Below are positions 8,308 to 16,580 of a stretch of DNA of 38,967 nt, in pieces. The stretch lies in contig JACVJF010000016.1 in NCBI GenBank assembly GCA_015711855.1, positions 1 to 38,967 of the forward strand, in the 5' to 3' direction. Source of the stretch: Candidatus Solincola quzhuomuensis (GTDB lineage Bacteria; Actinomycetota; Geothermincolia; Geothermincolales; RBG-13-55-18). Within the stretch, counting starts at the first letter, position 1. Every line of letters starts with the position of its first letter. A program made the translations under genes and the position numbers. Under the pieces are notes generated by a model that ran no database searches, had not been told where the DNA came from, and saw nothing but the letters and a program-made list of their open reading frames with translations.

Positions 8308-10551
8308 TTACAAAGCACGCTTTTTTCTTCCGGAGATGGCGTAATATGAAAGGAGCAAGAGGAGCAACAGCCCGGCCGCGGCCACGGCTAGTCCGTAATA
8401 CAGGGAATCGGGGCGATATCTGAACTCCACCAGGTGCTCTCCAGGCTCCAGTTCGACTCCCATGAGGCTTAAGTTGGCCCGGAGGAGCTCTTTTTCCACC
8501 CCATCCACGAAGACGTGCCATTCGGGATAGAAGGTCTCGTTGAGCACCAGTATTCCTCCTGGAGAACTCGCTTCTACCCGAATGTAGAGGTCCTCGCGCC
8601 TTGTTATGCGTGCTTCCCCTCCGCTGCCGGAGCCGAAGTTCACCAGGGGGAACCTTTCGAGTATCACGAAGTTCCTTCTCTCTTCGATGTCGCGGAAGGC
8701 CTCTACAAGCAACCGATAATCAAGCGATTCGCCGCCTTGGTAGATCTGGAAATGTTGCACGATATAGGCGGGTTTGAGAGAGCCGGCGATTTCGTATACG
8801 CGGATCTTCACGCCGCGAATGCCGCTCTCCCAGGACGCCCGTTCTATCAGGCCTTCTTGTTCGAGTTCGAAAGGAGTGACGAGATAACGCACGCTATGAA
8901 GGGCCAGGATATTGAGCGCCGCCTGCAAAACAGTGGCTTTCCAACCTTCTTTTAAGAAGCCGAAGTGAGCCAGCTCATGTATCGCCTGGTGGCGGTATAT
9001 GCCGTAATCGCCGTATTGGGTGAAACTTCTTAAGCCGAAAAGCAGGTTGTGATTGGGGGAGAGGGATTCCATGAAGGAATAAAAAGGTTCCTTGTCGCCC
9101 ATCCATCCGCGAGCCTGATTCATCGCGGTGTTCCAGAGAGCCTCTTCTCCTATGGACTCGATACGGTTCGGGGTGTTGAGGTCTTTCGACAGGTTGTCCT
9201 CGAGCCAGGCGGCCACCCGATTTTCCTGCAGCATGCGGTCGGCTTCTATGGTGGAATACTGGTCGTGGGCGAAGAGCAACAGGTCGGCCAGCAAAACGCC
9301 CGTGAGGAAGAAACACATCGCCAACGCGGCGAAGCGCCGACTCCGGAAGCGCGTGATTATAAGGTCAAAACCCAGACCTCCCAGGAAGGAGAGGGAGAGC
9401 ACGGTGAGAATCAGGTAACGTTGCCAGAAACGGAACAACTTGAAGCCGGGAACGTACCTCCACATGAATTCGGCGAGCGGGGTGTTCTTTCCCATGGATA
9501 TGGCCAGCGCCAGGAACCCTATGCACGACCACATATGTACTGAGCGGTTTTTCTTGCGGAGGAAGAGAAGGGCGACCAGGGCGAGGATCAAAGTGAGCAA
9601 GCCGGGATAGGCAATGTTTTCCCAGAAAAAACTGTCGCTACGACCGTAAGTGTTTCGTGCGGGGTTTCCGCGTTGGAACGGTGATACGAAAAGGGAAAGG
9701 TCTCCGGGCTGTAAGCTCATGCCTATCGATTCGTCCAAGTAAAACCCTTTCCCCCGGGTGGAAACGGACAACCCTTTTAGTCCGGGGACAAGCTGCGGCG
9801 CGGACAGTGCCGCCGCAAGGAGGCAGGCTAAGAATAGACTTGCGACGGGAGTGAGAACTTCCCTATAATCACGGCTCTTGACCCAGCCGCCGTTAAATAG
9901 GCTTGGAAGGTACCGCCACATGAATATGAAGAGAACGGCGGAAAGGGTAATGTATACGATCTGTGGGCCGCCGGCAAGGAGCTGCAGGGTCAGGGCCAGG
10001 GTCGTTAGACCCAAGTGGCCGTAGTTGTTTCGGGCGAAACTCTTCTCCACACCGTAGATGGCCAATGGGATCCAGGACATACAGCAGACAAGATAGGTGA
10101 ACTTGAGTTTGGACGTGGTGAAACCGGAGAAGGTGAATGCGATTGAGGAAAAAAGGGAAGCAGGCCGTGAAAACCCGTAGAGCCTGAACAAAAGATAAGA
10201 GAAAATCAAGGCCAGAAGCAGGCTTAGGATTATCGTGAGGTTGAAGGCCAATACGGGGTTAAACACAAAGAATAAAGCGAGGTTTAGAGGATAAAGCATA
10301 CCCGCTTGACCCTCGGCAAGCTGCGGGAAGCCCGACCCGATGTATGGGTTCCAGATCGGCAACTTCCGTTCTTTAAGGTACTTGGCAAGAAGGAAACGGG
10401 CGGGAAAATTCAACTCCGTGACGTCGCTGTTTATTAAATCTCCCTGATAAGGGATGCGGCTTGAGTTCCAGATAGGGAAGGTGAAGAGAAACAGTACGGC
10501 TATCAGCACCGCGAAGACGGGCAAAGTCCTATTAAAAAGCCTCTTACTCAT
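8308..10551 (-). CDS. YfhO-like GT-C membrane protein
   Basis: A 747-residue integral membrane protein of the YfhO type, related in fold to GT-C glycosyltransferases that use lipid-linked sugars. The first outer loop carries the family signature (D near residue 38, ...NSDVTELNFPARF..., then LPIWNPYIGSGFPQLAEGQ). About ten or more hydrophobic helices occupy residues 10-430, followed by a soluble outer domain (about 440-710) and a final helix near 715-735 with a basic tail. In Bacillus, YfhO-type proteins take part in glycosylating lipoteichoic acid; here the acceptor is unknown. Its ATG overlaps the stop of the upstream DUF2723 gene (ATGAGTAA), so the two are translationally coupled. Its GC content looks lower than that of flanking genes. 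Confidence 0.85.
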   Translation of the reverse strand: MSKRLFNRTLPVFAVLIAVLFLFTFPIWNSSRIPYQGDLINSDVTELNFPARFLLAKYLKERKLPIWNPYIGSGFPQLAEGQAGMLYPLNLALFFVFNPVLAFNLTIILSLLLALIFSYLLFRLYGFSRPASLFSSIAFTFSGFTTSKLKFTYLVCCMSWIPLAIYGVEKSFARNNYGHLGLTTLALTLQLLAGGPQIVYITLSAVLFIFMWRYLPSLFNGGWVKSRDYREVLTPVASLFLACLLAAALSAPQLVPGLKGLSVSTRGKGFYLDESIGMSLQPGDLSLFVSPFQRGNPARNTYGRSDSFFWENIAYPGLLTLILALVALLFLRKKNRSVHMWSCIGFLALAISMGKNTPLAEFMWRYVPGFKLFRFWQRYLILTVLSLSFLGGLGFDLIITRFRSRRFAALAMCFFLTGVLLADLLLFAHDQYSTIEADRMLQENRVAAWLEDNLSKDLNTPNRIESIGEEALWNTAMNQARGWMGDKEPFYSFMESLSPNHNLLFGLRSFTQYGDYGIYRHQAIHELAHFGFLKEGWKATVLQAALNILALHSVRYLVTPFELEQEGLIERASWESGIRGVKIRVYEIAGSLKPAYIVQHFQIYQGGESLDYRLLVEAFRDIEERRNFVILERFPLVNFGSGSGGEARITRREDLYIRVEASSPGGILVLNETFYPEWHVFVDGVEKELLRANLSLMGVELEPGEHLVEFRYRPDSLYYGLAVAAAGLLLLLLLSYYAISGRKKRAL

Positions 10552-12601
10552 TTAAATATTCCCCCATGAGCAGGTTTTCCATCTTCAGCAGAACGGGGGC
10601 TCTTTGTTTGCGGTCTTCCATTTGCGAAAGCACCATGCTTAGACATTCCATGGCCTTTTCTTCCTGTCCCATCCGTAGGTAAAGCTCGCTGAGGTCGCTT
10701 AATGTTTTCGTGTAAGGAAACATATCACCTGCCATTATGTACCAATATATTATTTTCTCCACGGGTAGTTTGTCTTTCAGGACAGTTCCCGTCTCGTAGA
10801 GGAAAAGGGACATGTAAGGGGCCGTCTCCTTCTCCCTGCGGTTGGAGTCGTAGAATCTGTGGTCCAGGCCCCTATAGTCGAATTTACGCCAGTAGTCGAG
10901 CTGCTTTCGTTGATAGGAGATGTAATCCAATGGCTCGTCCCGTGGGAGTATCTTGAAGGTTATTCCCCAGGGAATCAACTGGTATTTCTTCTGCAGATAT
11001 CTGGGCTTGACGTTCAGGTAAAACCCGCTGACCTGGGGGTTGTGTTCGATAAGGTAATCGACGTACAGGGCCTTGATGTCCTGGAGTGTGTCCCGGTAGT
11101 CGAAGTAAAGCGAGCCGGGAGACGGAAAGTCAAGGTCGGGATACCAGGTCCTGACCGTATCGGCGTACCAGTCGTTGGCGAGAAACGGCTCGATGAGGAA
11201 ATATATCTTCTTCTCGTGTTCGACGCAGGTCTCGTAGTACTCCATGAGCTGTATATGGATATCGCCTCCGAGGAATACCACCGACCCTTCCTCCACGGAA
11301 GCGACCAGGTTCTCGATATGGGCCTCGCCAACCTGGTCGTAATTCAAGCTGACCTTGTCCGCCGTCGCCGTGGTGGGCAGCAAGAAAGGCAATGCCAGGA
11401 GCAGCAAGAGTACCCAGAGGACAGCGTTTACGACGTCCTTTCTCACGTCTAGAAGGCTGATCTTATCCCTGAGCCAACCCGAGGCCGCCGCCACGCCGCC
11501 GGCGATGAAAAAGGCATAAAGGATTAAAGGAGAGAGATAGAACCTTTCGATGGTGCCGATGAGAAAGGTGCTGGTTATCTTGACGTTGGCCATTAAAGGA
11601 AAAACGATCCCGGCAAGAACAAGGGCCGTGAACAAGGGCCAGAAATCGCCACTTCTTTTACGTGCCAAGTAGAAAATGCCGAGTATTCCCAAAGCTATTC
11701 CCGCTATGTGGACTTGATTGCCGAGGGTCTTTATGAAGTCGAATACCAGGTCCAGCCGATGGTCGGCGGCGGGTCCCTTCCAGAGGCGGGAAGTGCCGTA
11801 GTATTGGCGGGTGATCACCTTGACGAAGTTGCTCAAGCTTGAAGGGTTCTGGAAATTGATGTAGGGGCCGGACGACGCCCTCAAGGGAAGATATAGATAA
11901 GGCAGAAGACCGAGTAGGAACGCCGCTATGGAAGCCAGGAGGTAACGCGGCCTTTTAAGGGCTTGCAATATGGGATAGAGGACGAAGAGCACGAGAGCGG
12001 GGAAGAGCAAGACGATGGTGTGGTGGTTGCATAGGCTCAAACCGCAGAGAAAGGCCAAGGCCGCAAGGGATCGCATGGAATCCCTGACCTTCCCCTCCAA
12101 CCATTTGTCCCTGGTTCGGAGGGCCGCATAGAGGAGAAGGACGACGAACAGGTCGTTCAGCGGGAAAACTTCCGCTATCAGGGAATAGAACCAGAAGAGC
12201 GGTGAAAAGCCGAGAGCCGCCGTGGCTATGGCCGAGGCCGCTCGATGGCGGGTCATTTTTACGGCAATCACATAGAAAAGGAGAAGAGTTATCGAGTGAT
12301 AGACAACGGAGGAGAAATTGGCCCGGAAGGCGATGCTTCCCACGGGAATGCGGGTGAAGAGGTATCCGAGTATAGTGTAAAGAGGATATCCCGGGGGGTG
12401 AACGATGCCCAGCGAATACGAGGCGCCGATGAGCTCCGCGGAGTCCCCGGCCATGTTGGGACCGTGGCTGCAGGTGTAAAGGTAGAGGAAGAAGAAGAAA
12501 AAAGTCAAAGCAATCCCAACCGCCTTGTCCTTCCGGGAAAGGTGGTAAGGCGAAGCCTGGTGGTAGTAACGATGCAGTCTCTCCTTTAAGTCGGCCCACA
12601 T
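10544..12601 (-). CDS. DUF2723 GT-C membrane protein (PMT-like)
   Basis: A 685-residue protein with the DUF2723 signature near its N-terminus: GDSAELIGASYSLGIVHPPG, with Asp53 and Glu56 in the first outer loop, as in protein O-mannosyltransferases. About ten membrane helices fill residues 28-420; a soluble outer domain follows (about 425-685) with TPR-like helices at the end. The family is presumed to transfer a sugar from a polyprenyl carrier to a surface protein or glycan, and the pilin nearby is an obvious possible target, though that is inference. I chose ATG 12601; a GTG at 12640 extends the frame by 13 residues and neither has a strong ribosome site. It forms an operon with the YfhO-like gene. 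A hairpin in its leader lies at 12665-12682. Confidence 0.85.
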   Translation of the reverse strand: MWADLKERLHRYYHQASPYHLSRKDKAVGIALTFFFFFLYLYTCSHGPNMAGDSAELIGASYSLGIVHPPGYPLYTILGYLFTRIPVGSIAFRANFSSVVYHSITLLLFYVIAVKMTRHRAASAIATAALGFSPLFWFYSLIAEVFPLNDLFVVLLLYAALRTRDKWLEGKVRDSMRSLAALAFLCGLSLCNHHTIVLLFPALVLFVLYPILQALKRPRYLLASIAAFLLGLLPYLYLPLRASSGPYINFQNPSSLSNFVKVITRQYYGTSRLWKGPAADHRLDLVFDFIKTLGNQVHIAGIALGILGIFYLARKRSGDFWPLFTALVLAGIVFPLMANVKITSTFLIGTIERFYLSPLILYAFFIAGGVAAASGWLRDKISLLDVRKDVVNAVLWVLLLLLALPFLLPTTATADKVSLNYDQVGEAHIENLVASVEEGSVVFLGGDIHIQLMEYYETCVEHEKKIYFLIEPFLANDWYADTVRTWYPDLDFPSPGSLYFDYRDTLQDIKALYVDYLIEHNPQVSGFYLNVKPRYLQKKYQLIPWGITFKILPRDEPLDYISYQRKQLDYWRKFDYRGLDHRFYDSNRREKETAPYMSLFLYETGTVLKDKLPVEKIIYWYIMAGDMFPYTKTLSDLSELYLRMGQEEKAMECLSMVLSQMEDRKQRAPVLLKMENLLMGEYLNE

Positions 12602-12664
12602 AACTACCGATTCCCAAACGGCCTTTCCGTCCCAAACCACGGAATACGCGAACGTAACATTGGA

Positions 12665-12682
12665 TCGGCTTTCAAAAGCCGA
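12665..12682. repeat. Leader hairpin upstream of DUF2723 gene
   Basis: TCGGCTTT and AAAGCCGA form an almost loopless perfect palindrome about 65 bases ahead of the DUF2723 start. It could be an operator or an mRNA hairpin. No T-run follows in either direction. Confidence 0.3.
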
Positions 12683-12793
12683 AGGGTTACAAAGATTATT
12701 TTAAACGCGGTTCTCATACATTCCTTTTCGGAACGACCTCGGCCTTCTTTAACGGAAAACCGGATATGTGTAAGCTGGGGCATGTAGATCGCC

Positions 12794-13570
12794 TCAAAGC
12801 AGGTTTAGGTATAAGTCGGCCAGGGTTCGTCCCCAGAAGAGGGCGATCAAGGCCCCCAGGGCCAGGAAGGGGCCGAAGGGTATGCGGGACTTGCGGCTTT
12901 TCTTCCCGGCGACAATCATGGCTAGCCCCCCCAGGGAACCGGTCAAGAAGGCGAAGAAGAAGGCCACCAGCTGGTGATACCCCAGGAAGATGCCGGTGAA
13001 GGCGGCCAGCTTGGCGTCCCCCATACCCATGCCCCGGGGGATCAAGAGGGCCAGGAGCGCCAGGGGGACGCCCCCGATGGCCAGGCCGGCCAGGCTGCGC
13101 AGGAAGATGCCTCCGTCACTCCGGGCCAAGGCCACGGCTCCCATGGCCGCGAGGCCCAGAGGGATGGAGGGGTACATAACCCGGTTGGGGATCATCTGTT
13201 CCCTCAGATCGATGGCCGAGACGACGAGGAGGACGGTGACCAGGAAAAGATAGGGAACGAGCTCGGCCCTCCACCCGAAGCCGAGTTTGGCGAAGACGGA
13301 AAGGAACAACAGGCCGCTGGCGAGCTCCACCAGGGGATAGCGTAAGGAGATGGCCTCCCCGCAGCGGCGGCAGCGTCCGCGCAGCAGGACGTAGCTGAAG
13401 ACGGGGATATTGTCGTACCAAGCGATCTGGGACTTGCAGTGCGGACAGAAGGAGCGCGGAGACCACAGGGACATCCCCTCGGGGATGCGGTAGACGGCCA
13501 CGTTGTCGAAGCTTCCCACCACCAGCCCGAAGAGGAAGACCACCACCGAGGCGTATATCTTCCAGCCCAT
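12794..13570 (-). CDS. pilD: Prepilin leader peptidase / N-methyltransferase
   Basis: A 258-residue integral membrane aspartic protease that cuts prepilins after the leader Gly and methylates the new N-terminus. The N-terminal methyltransferase domain is complete, with zinc-binding Cys42/Cys45 and Cys67/Cys70. Catalytic Asp121 lies in SAIDLREQMIPNR and Asp185 in the GMGMGDAK motif. About eight hydrophobic helices fit the family. ATG 13570 has GGAGGTAGC in front and starts at the usual MG-WKIY...VVGSF segment; earlier in-frame codons lack a ribosome site. The pilin at 7562 is an evident substrate. The gene stands alone rather than in a pilB-pilC-pilD operon. The name pilD is by function; comC or gspO would be equally apt. 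Confidence 0.92.
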   Translation of the reverse strand: MGWKIYASVVVFLFGLVVGSFDNVAVYRIPEGMSLWSPRSFCPHCKSQIAWYDNIPVFSYVLLRGRCRRCGEAISLRYPLVELASGLLFLSVFAKLGFGWRAELVPYLFLVTVLLVVSAIDLREQMIPNRVMYPSIPLGLAAMGAVALARSDGGIFLRSLAGLAIGGVPLALLALLIPRGMGMGDAKLAAFTGIFLGYHQLVAFFFAFLTGSLGGLAMIVAGKKSRKSRIPFGPFLALGALIALFWGRTLADLYLNLL

Positions 13571-13877
13571 GCTACCTCCGGCCCCGCTCGTCAAGGGTTC
13601 ACCATCTATCGGTTCCGCGTGAACTTGGCTTTGCCGCGCATGGAAGACCAAGCGACCGCCTCACTCGGCGAGCTTATGCATTTATCGGTCTTTTCCGGAT
13701 ATCGTTTAACCGTATTCGCCCTCGACTTCGGTAGCCGGGTTCGCCGATCGCGGCGCCGGCCGCCTCTCTTCCGCAGGGCTTCGGATGAGAATGCGGAAAG
13801 CTGGTGTGGGAACGGATTCCGAGAGATTCTCGGGAGAGAGCGGTTCCTCTATGCCTCTTGCGGTCCATGCGCTCTCC
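13571..13877. other. Intergenic stretch, no gene seen
   Basis: This stretch lies between the start of the prepilin peptidase gene and the stop of the DUF2889 gene, both on the minus strand. A weak minus-strand promoter for the peptidase may lie near 13680-13710 (TTAAAC, 17 bases, GATAAA). No other structure was recognised. Confidence 0.4.
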
Positions 13878-14381
13878 TCATTCGCCCCTTTCCTTGCGCA
13901 TGCGCCTCATGAGCGGTCCGTCCTCGCGCCAGGTATAGCAGCTCCCCATTATCCCCAGCTGCAGAGCCTGTTCCCGCATCAGCCTGACCGCCCTCTCGCC
14001 CCCGCCGAACCGGTGCACCAGGAGGGCGCCCCTTCCCTGCACGCTGGCGTGTCCCAGGTTGGTCACCAACACGGCGAGGTGGGTGCATCCCTCCGGGGAG
14101 CCCACCACGTCGCGGACCAGCTGGGTGAACCCCGGCTTAATCTCCGCCCCCACCAGGCGCTCCAGGGTCAGGAGGGCGTGCCGGCAGTCCTCGTGAGGGA
14201 CGTGGGGCATCTCCCCCTGGAGAGAGTGGATACGCCCGTCCACCAGGTCCACGGTGGCCTTCACCACCATATGGTGCACGGGGCTTCCCAGGCGGGTATC
14301 CCGCAGCGTGCCGACGAGGAATACCCGGCCCTGGGGGTCCTCCTCTATATCGAACTCTATGCGACGCTGGAAGATGCCCAT
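13878..14381 (-). CDS. DUF2889 family protein
   Basis: A 167-residue soluble protein of the DUF2889 family. The family features are present: an HHM motif near residue 36 followed by a beta-rich segment, a conserved Cys at about residue 66 (HEDCRHAL), the LERLVGAEIKPGF stretch, and the GCTHL motif near residue 99. DUF2889 proteins are uncharacterised and occur in bacteria that handle aromatic or CoA-linked carbon. The ATG at 14381 follows GGAGG by about 10 bases. The C-terminal 40 residues are basic and Met/Arg-rich. Upstream is an A/T-rich divergent region shared with a small gene on the plus strand. Confidence 0.8.
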   Translation of the reverse strand: MGIFQRRIEFDIEEDPQGRVFLVGTLRDTRLGSPVHHMVVKATVDLVDGRIHSLQGEMPHVPHEDCRHALLTLERLVGAEIKPGFTQLVRDVVGSPEGCTHLAVLVTNLGHASVQGRGALLVHRFGGGERAVRLMREQALQLGIMGSCYTWREDGPLMRRMRKERGE

Positions 14382-14400
14382 TTCCGCTTCCTCCGTTTCA

Positions 14401-14490
14401 TCTCATGAAAATGCCGCTCTATGAAAATCTTGTTGCAATTTTAATTTAAATTATATTATTTTTCATATAAGTTGAAATATTATAAAGATG
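14401..14490. promoter_or_regulatory. A/T-rich divergent promoter region
   Basis: This is the most A/T-rich segment in this part of the window and separates the DUF2889 gene (minus) from a small gene (plus). It holds two direct ATGAAAAT copies at 14405-14412 and 14421-14428, 16 bases apart centre to centre, a TTGCAA at 14433-14438 and TTGAAA at 14472-14477 with several TATA-like hexamers. The ATGAAAAT pair could be an operator. Exact promoter elements cannot be fixed by eye. Confidence 0.4.
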
Positions 14491-14514
14491 TTACGAAACG
14501 GGGAGGTGGTGGAC

Positions 14515-14643
14515 TTGCAGATGTTGGAACCGGACTTCTGGAAGGGAAGGGGCAGGTATTCCAAGCAGGCCACCTGCCGCAAGGTGAAGGACGAGCCTCC
14601 CTATAGCCCCCAGCAGGAGCAGGGCTCGGAGGAGGAGGATTAG
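14515..14643 (+). CDS. Putative 42-residue microprotein
   Basis: A short frame with a strong ribosome site: GGGGAGGTGG ends about 5 bases ahead of a TTG at 14515. The product would be 42 residues, charged and without membrane segments. It starts MQMLEPDFWKGRGRYSK, has one Cys and ends in a Gln/Glu-rich acidic tail (EEED). An ATG at 14488 in the same frame would give 51 residues but has no ribosome site. The A/T-rich upstream region supports a dedicated promoter. I do not recognise the family, and such a short frame in GC-rich DNA could be chance. Confidence 0.5.
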   Translation: MQMLEPDFWKGRGRYSKQATCRKVKDEPPYSPQQEQGSEEED

Positions 14644-14998
14644 GCTTCCGGCGCGGACGCCGAGCCGGCGCCTCACCCGTGGCGAGCCTCATCTTCCCTC
14701 GGCCTCCGATCCCCGATGGCCCTCTGCCGTCACGCCCCCGCGTTTGCGGCTGTGCAGCTCGGTTTTTTTAATCATCCTCGGTTCCGTAATCGCATTTTAC
14801 CCTTTCCCTTGCCGCCCGTGCGGCCGTGCTTCAAGTCGCCGCCTTCGCTTACCTGACTCGCCTTGATCCCTTGGTCGCTTCTTTGCCCCTCTCGCGGCTT
14901 GTTTTACGTCCTGCCCTAAATGTCGGATGAGGTTATCCTCGATGCCGGATGCGGTTATAATACTCCCGGTCCCGGCAAAGGGTGGAGGAGGGCATCCC
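14644..14998. other. Intergenic stretch ahead of DUF3786 gene
   Basis: Between the microprotein stop and the DUF3786 start there is no supported gene. Only a putative promoter near its right end was recognised. Confidence 0.4.
14933..14961 (+). promoter_or_regulatory. Putative promoter of the DUF3786 gene
   Basis: A perfect TATAAT lies at 14956-14961, 37 bases before the chosen TTG start. The best -35 at 17 bases is TTATCC at 14933-14938, which is weak. The position argues against translation starting at the upstream in-frame ATG at 14927. Confidence 0.4.
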
Positions 14999-15688
14999 TT
15001 GATTATCGGGGAGAGGTGGGCGGTGGAGAGAGGAAACGAACGAGGACGGCGGGAGGCCGCTTTCCGCCAGGCTATGGAGGATTTGAAGGGCTTGGACCTC
15101 GCCCGCCAGGCGGAACTGGGAGGATTTTCCTGTGAGGAACTGGGCAGCGGCAGGCGGCGAGTAGTTCTCCCTTCCTTCAACGGGAACATCGAGATCCTCA
15201 TGCCCGAGGGCCACATATCCATGCCCTCCCACCTGGACAGCTTATCCCTGCGCGTCCTGGCCCTGCGTTACGTGAAGCTCTCCTGCGGGGTTCCGGTGAG
15301 CGGGGAATGGATAGCTTACCGAGACCTGCCGGGAGGGAGGTTCTACGCCGCCACCCTCGCCCCCACCATCGAGCAGCCGCTCGCCTCCCTGTACGGTTAC
15401 CGGAGAGGTGCCTTGAGCGAGGCGGCGTCCGAGCTGGGAGGCGAGAGGGCGGACTTCGGGGACGAGTCCTTCGTCTTCCACGCCTTTCCCCGCGTCCCGC
15501 TTCTTTTGGTCCTGCACTGGGGAGACGAGGAGTTCCCCCCGGAATGCCGCGTCCTTTTCGACCGCTGCTGCTCCCGCTACCTCAACACCGACGACCTGAA
15601 GGTGCTGGCCACCCAGCTCGCGGCCTATCTGATGAAGGCGGCCGGGCGGGAGGAGGAGGCGGAGAACCTGCTCTGGATGGTGGATTGA
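14999..15688 (+). CDS. DUF3786 family protein
   Basis: A 229-residue soluble protein of the DUF3786 family, uncharacterised, found mostly in anaerobes. Visible family features are the N-terminal segment with AFRQAMEDLKGLDLARQAELGG, a central VLALRYVKLSCGVPVSGEW block, the HAFPRVPLLLVLHWGDEEFP strand pair and the C-terminal helix pair RYLNTDDLKVLATQLAAYL. TTG 14999 was preferred because GGAGGAGGG precedes it and a TATAAT lies just upstream; GTG 15029 is a possible alternative and the ATG at 14927 would overlap the promoter. It lies directly upstream of the hdr-fdh operon on the same strand but has its own hairpin and an intervening promoter. A broken relative lies at 8020-8158. Confidence 0.8.
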   Translation: MIIGERWAVERGNERGRREAAFRQAMEDLKGLDLARQAELGGFSCEELGSGRRRVVLPSFNGNIEILMPEGHISMPSHLDSLSLRVLALRYVKLSCGVPVSGEWIAYRDLPGGRFYAATLAPTIEQPLASLYGYRRGALSEAASELGGERADFGDESFVFHAFPRVPLLLVLHWGDEEFPPECRVLFDRCCSRYLNTDDLKVLATQLAAYLMKAAGREEEAENLLWMVD

Positions 15689-15729
15689 GCCGCTTTCTTG
15701 GCGGCAGGTCAAACCGATTATAAAATCGG
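15689..15729 (+). terminator. Two hairpins after the DUF3786 stop
   Basis: GCCGC at 15689-15693 pairs with GCGGC at 15701-15705 right after the stop codon, and CCGATT at 15714-15719 pairs with AATCGG at 15724-15729. Neither is followed by a T-run on the plus strand. They may slow transcription or protect the mRNA end; calling them a terminator is tentative. Confidence 0.3.
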
Positions 15730-15760
15730 ATATCTAAAAAAACTAATCGGTCAAATACAG

Positions 15761-15789
15761 TTGCTTTCTTGTGATTTGGCACTTATAAT
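15761..15789 (+). promoter_or_regulatory. Promoter of the hdr-fdh operon
   Basis: TTGCTT at 15761-15766 and a perfect TATAAT at 15784-15789 are separated by exactly 17 bases, in a locally A/T-rich stretch. This is the best sigma70-type promoter in the window. Transcription would start near 15796, giving a leader of about 220 bases before hdrC. Confidence 0.6.
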
Positions 15790-15904
15790 TTATGCTGATC
15801 CGTTATGGCGTGGAGAGATTTAGCGAATTGTTTATATGGAAACTTATCGATGGTTTGGCTTCAGGTTAGACCCGAAGACCCGCGATGGCGATTTAAACCT
15901 TGGT

Positions 15905-15924
15905 CTTTCGGCCATTGCCGAAAG
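15905..15924 (+). promoter_or_regulatory. Leader hairpin before hdrC
   Basis: CTTTCGGC at 15905-15912 pairs perfectly with GCCGAAAG at 15917-15924 around a CATT loop. It sits inside the long leader between the operon promoter and hdrC. It may be part of an attenuator or a protein-binding site. A second TATAAT at 15963-15968, with no good -35, lies between the hairpin and the gene. Confidence 0.4.
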
Positions 15925-16018
15925 GATTGAGCTTCGACGGTGGCCCGGCGGCCTCGGGCGAATATAATATCTACGACATCCAAAAGGATGGTTCCGGCGA
16001 CTTCCTCGGGGAGGGAGG

Positions 16019-16573
16019 ATGATAAGCGTAACCGGCTCCGGGCTGGAGAAGGAGATCGAAAGGCGCTGCGGAGAGAAGGTCCGTCTATGCTTCCAGTGCG
16101 GGAAATGCAGCACGGGGTGCCTCTTCAGCCCGGCTATGGATTTCCTTCCCCACCAGGTCATGAAACTGGTCCAACTGGGGGTTGAGGAAAGGCTGCTCTC
16201 CAGCCGGACCGTATGGATCTGCGCCTCCTGCGTCACCTGCACGGCGCGCTGCCCCAACGACATCGACGTGGCCCGGGTCGTCGACACCCTGCGAGAGATG
16301 GCTTTGGAGAGGGGCGTAAGGCCGGCCGAGAAGAACATACCCCTCTTCCACTCCTGTTTCCTGGCCAACATCCGGGCCACGGGGAGGATAAGCGAGCCCG
16401 TGCTCATGGGGGCCTATAAGTTGTTGTCCGGCGACCTCACAAGCGACGTCGGGCTGGCCGTGAAGATGCTCCGCAAGGGGAAGATAAAGCTCGTCCCCAG
16501 CCTGGTCCGAGGGCGGCGCGAGATACGGCGCATCTTCCGGGAGAGCCGGAGGAAGGAAATGGCGAGAAGGTGA
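16019..16573 (+). CDS. hdrC: HdrC-like iron-sulfur subunit
   Basis: A 184-residue soluble ferredoxin-type subunit of a heterodisulfide-reductase-like complex. It carries two [4Fe-4S] motifs: Cys24/27/30/34 (CFQCGKCSTGC) and Cys68/71/74/78 (CASCVTCTARCP). HdrC passes electrons between the flavin subunit HdrA and the catalytic subunit HdrB. There is no membrane helix, so this is the cytosolic HdrABC type, not HdrDE. The ATG follows a purine-rich GGGGAGGGAGG directly. The C-terminal 50 residues are basic. It is the first gene of the operon, 7 bases before hdrB. Confidence 0.92.
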   Translation: MISVTGSGLEKEIERRCGEKVRLCFQCGKCSTGCLFSPAMDFLPHQVMKLVQLGVEERLLSSRTVWICASCVTCTARCPNDIDVARVVDTLREMALERGVRPAEKNIPLFHSCFLANIRATGRISEPVLMGAYKLLSGDLTSDVGLAVKMLRKGKIKLVPSLVRGRREIRRIFRESRRKEMARR

Positions 16574-16580
16574 AACGGGC

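Noticed and set aside
15776-15795. Sigma54 promoter ahead of hdrC
   Set aside because: TGGCAC is present, but the spacing to the following GC is 14 bases instead of 10; the sigma70 reading fits better.
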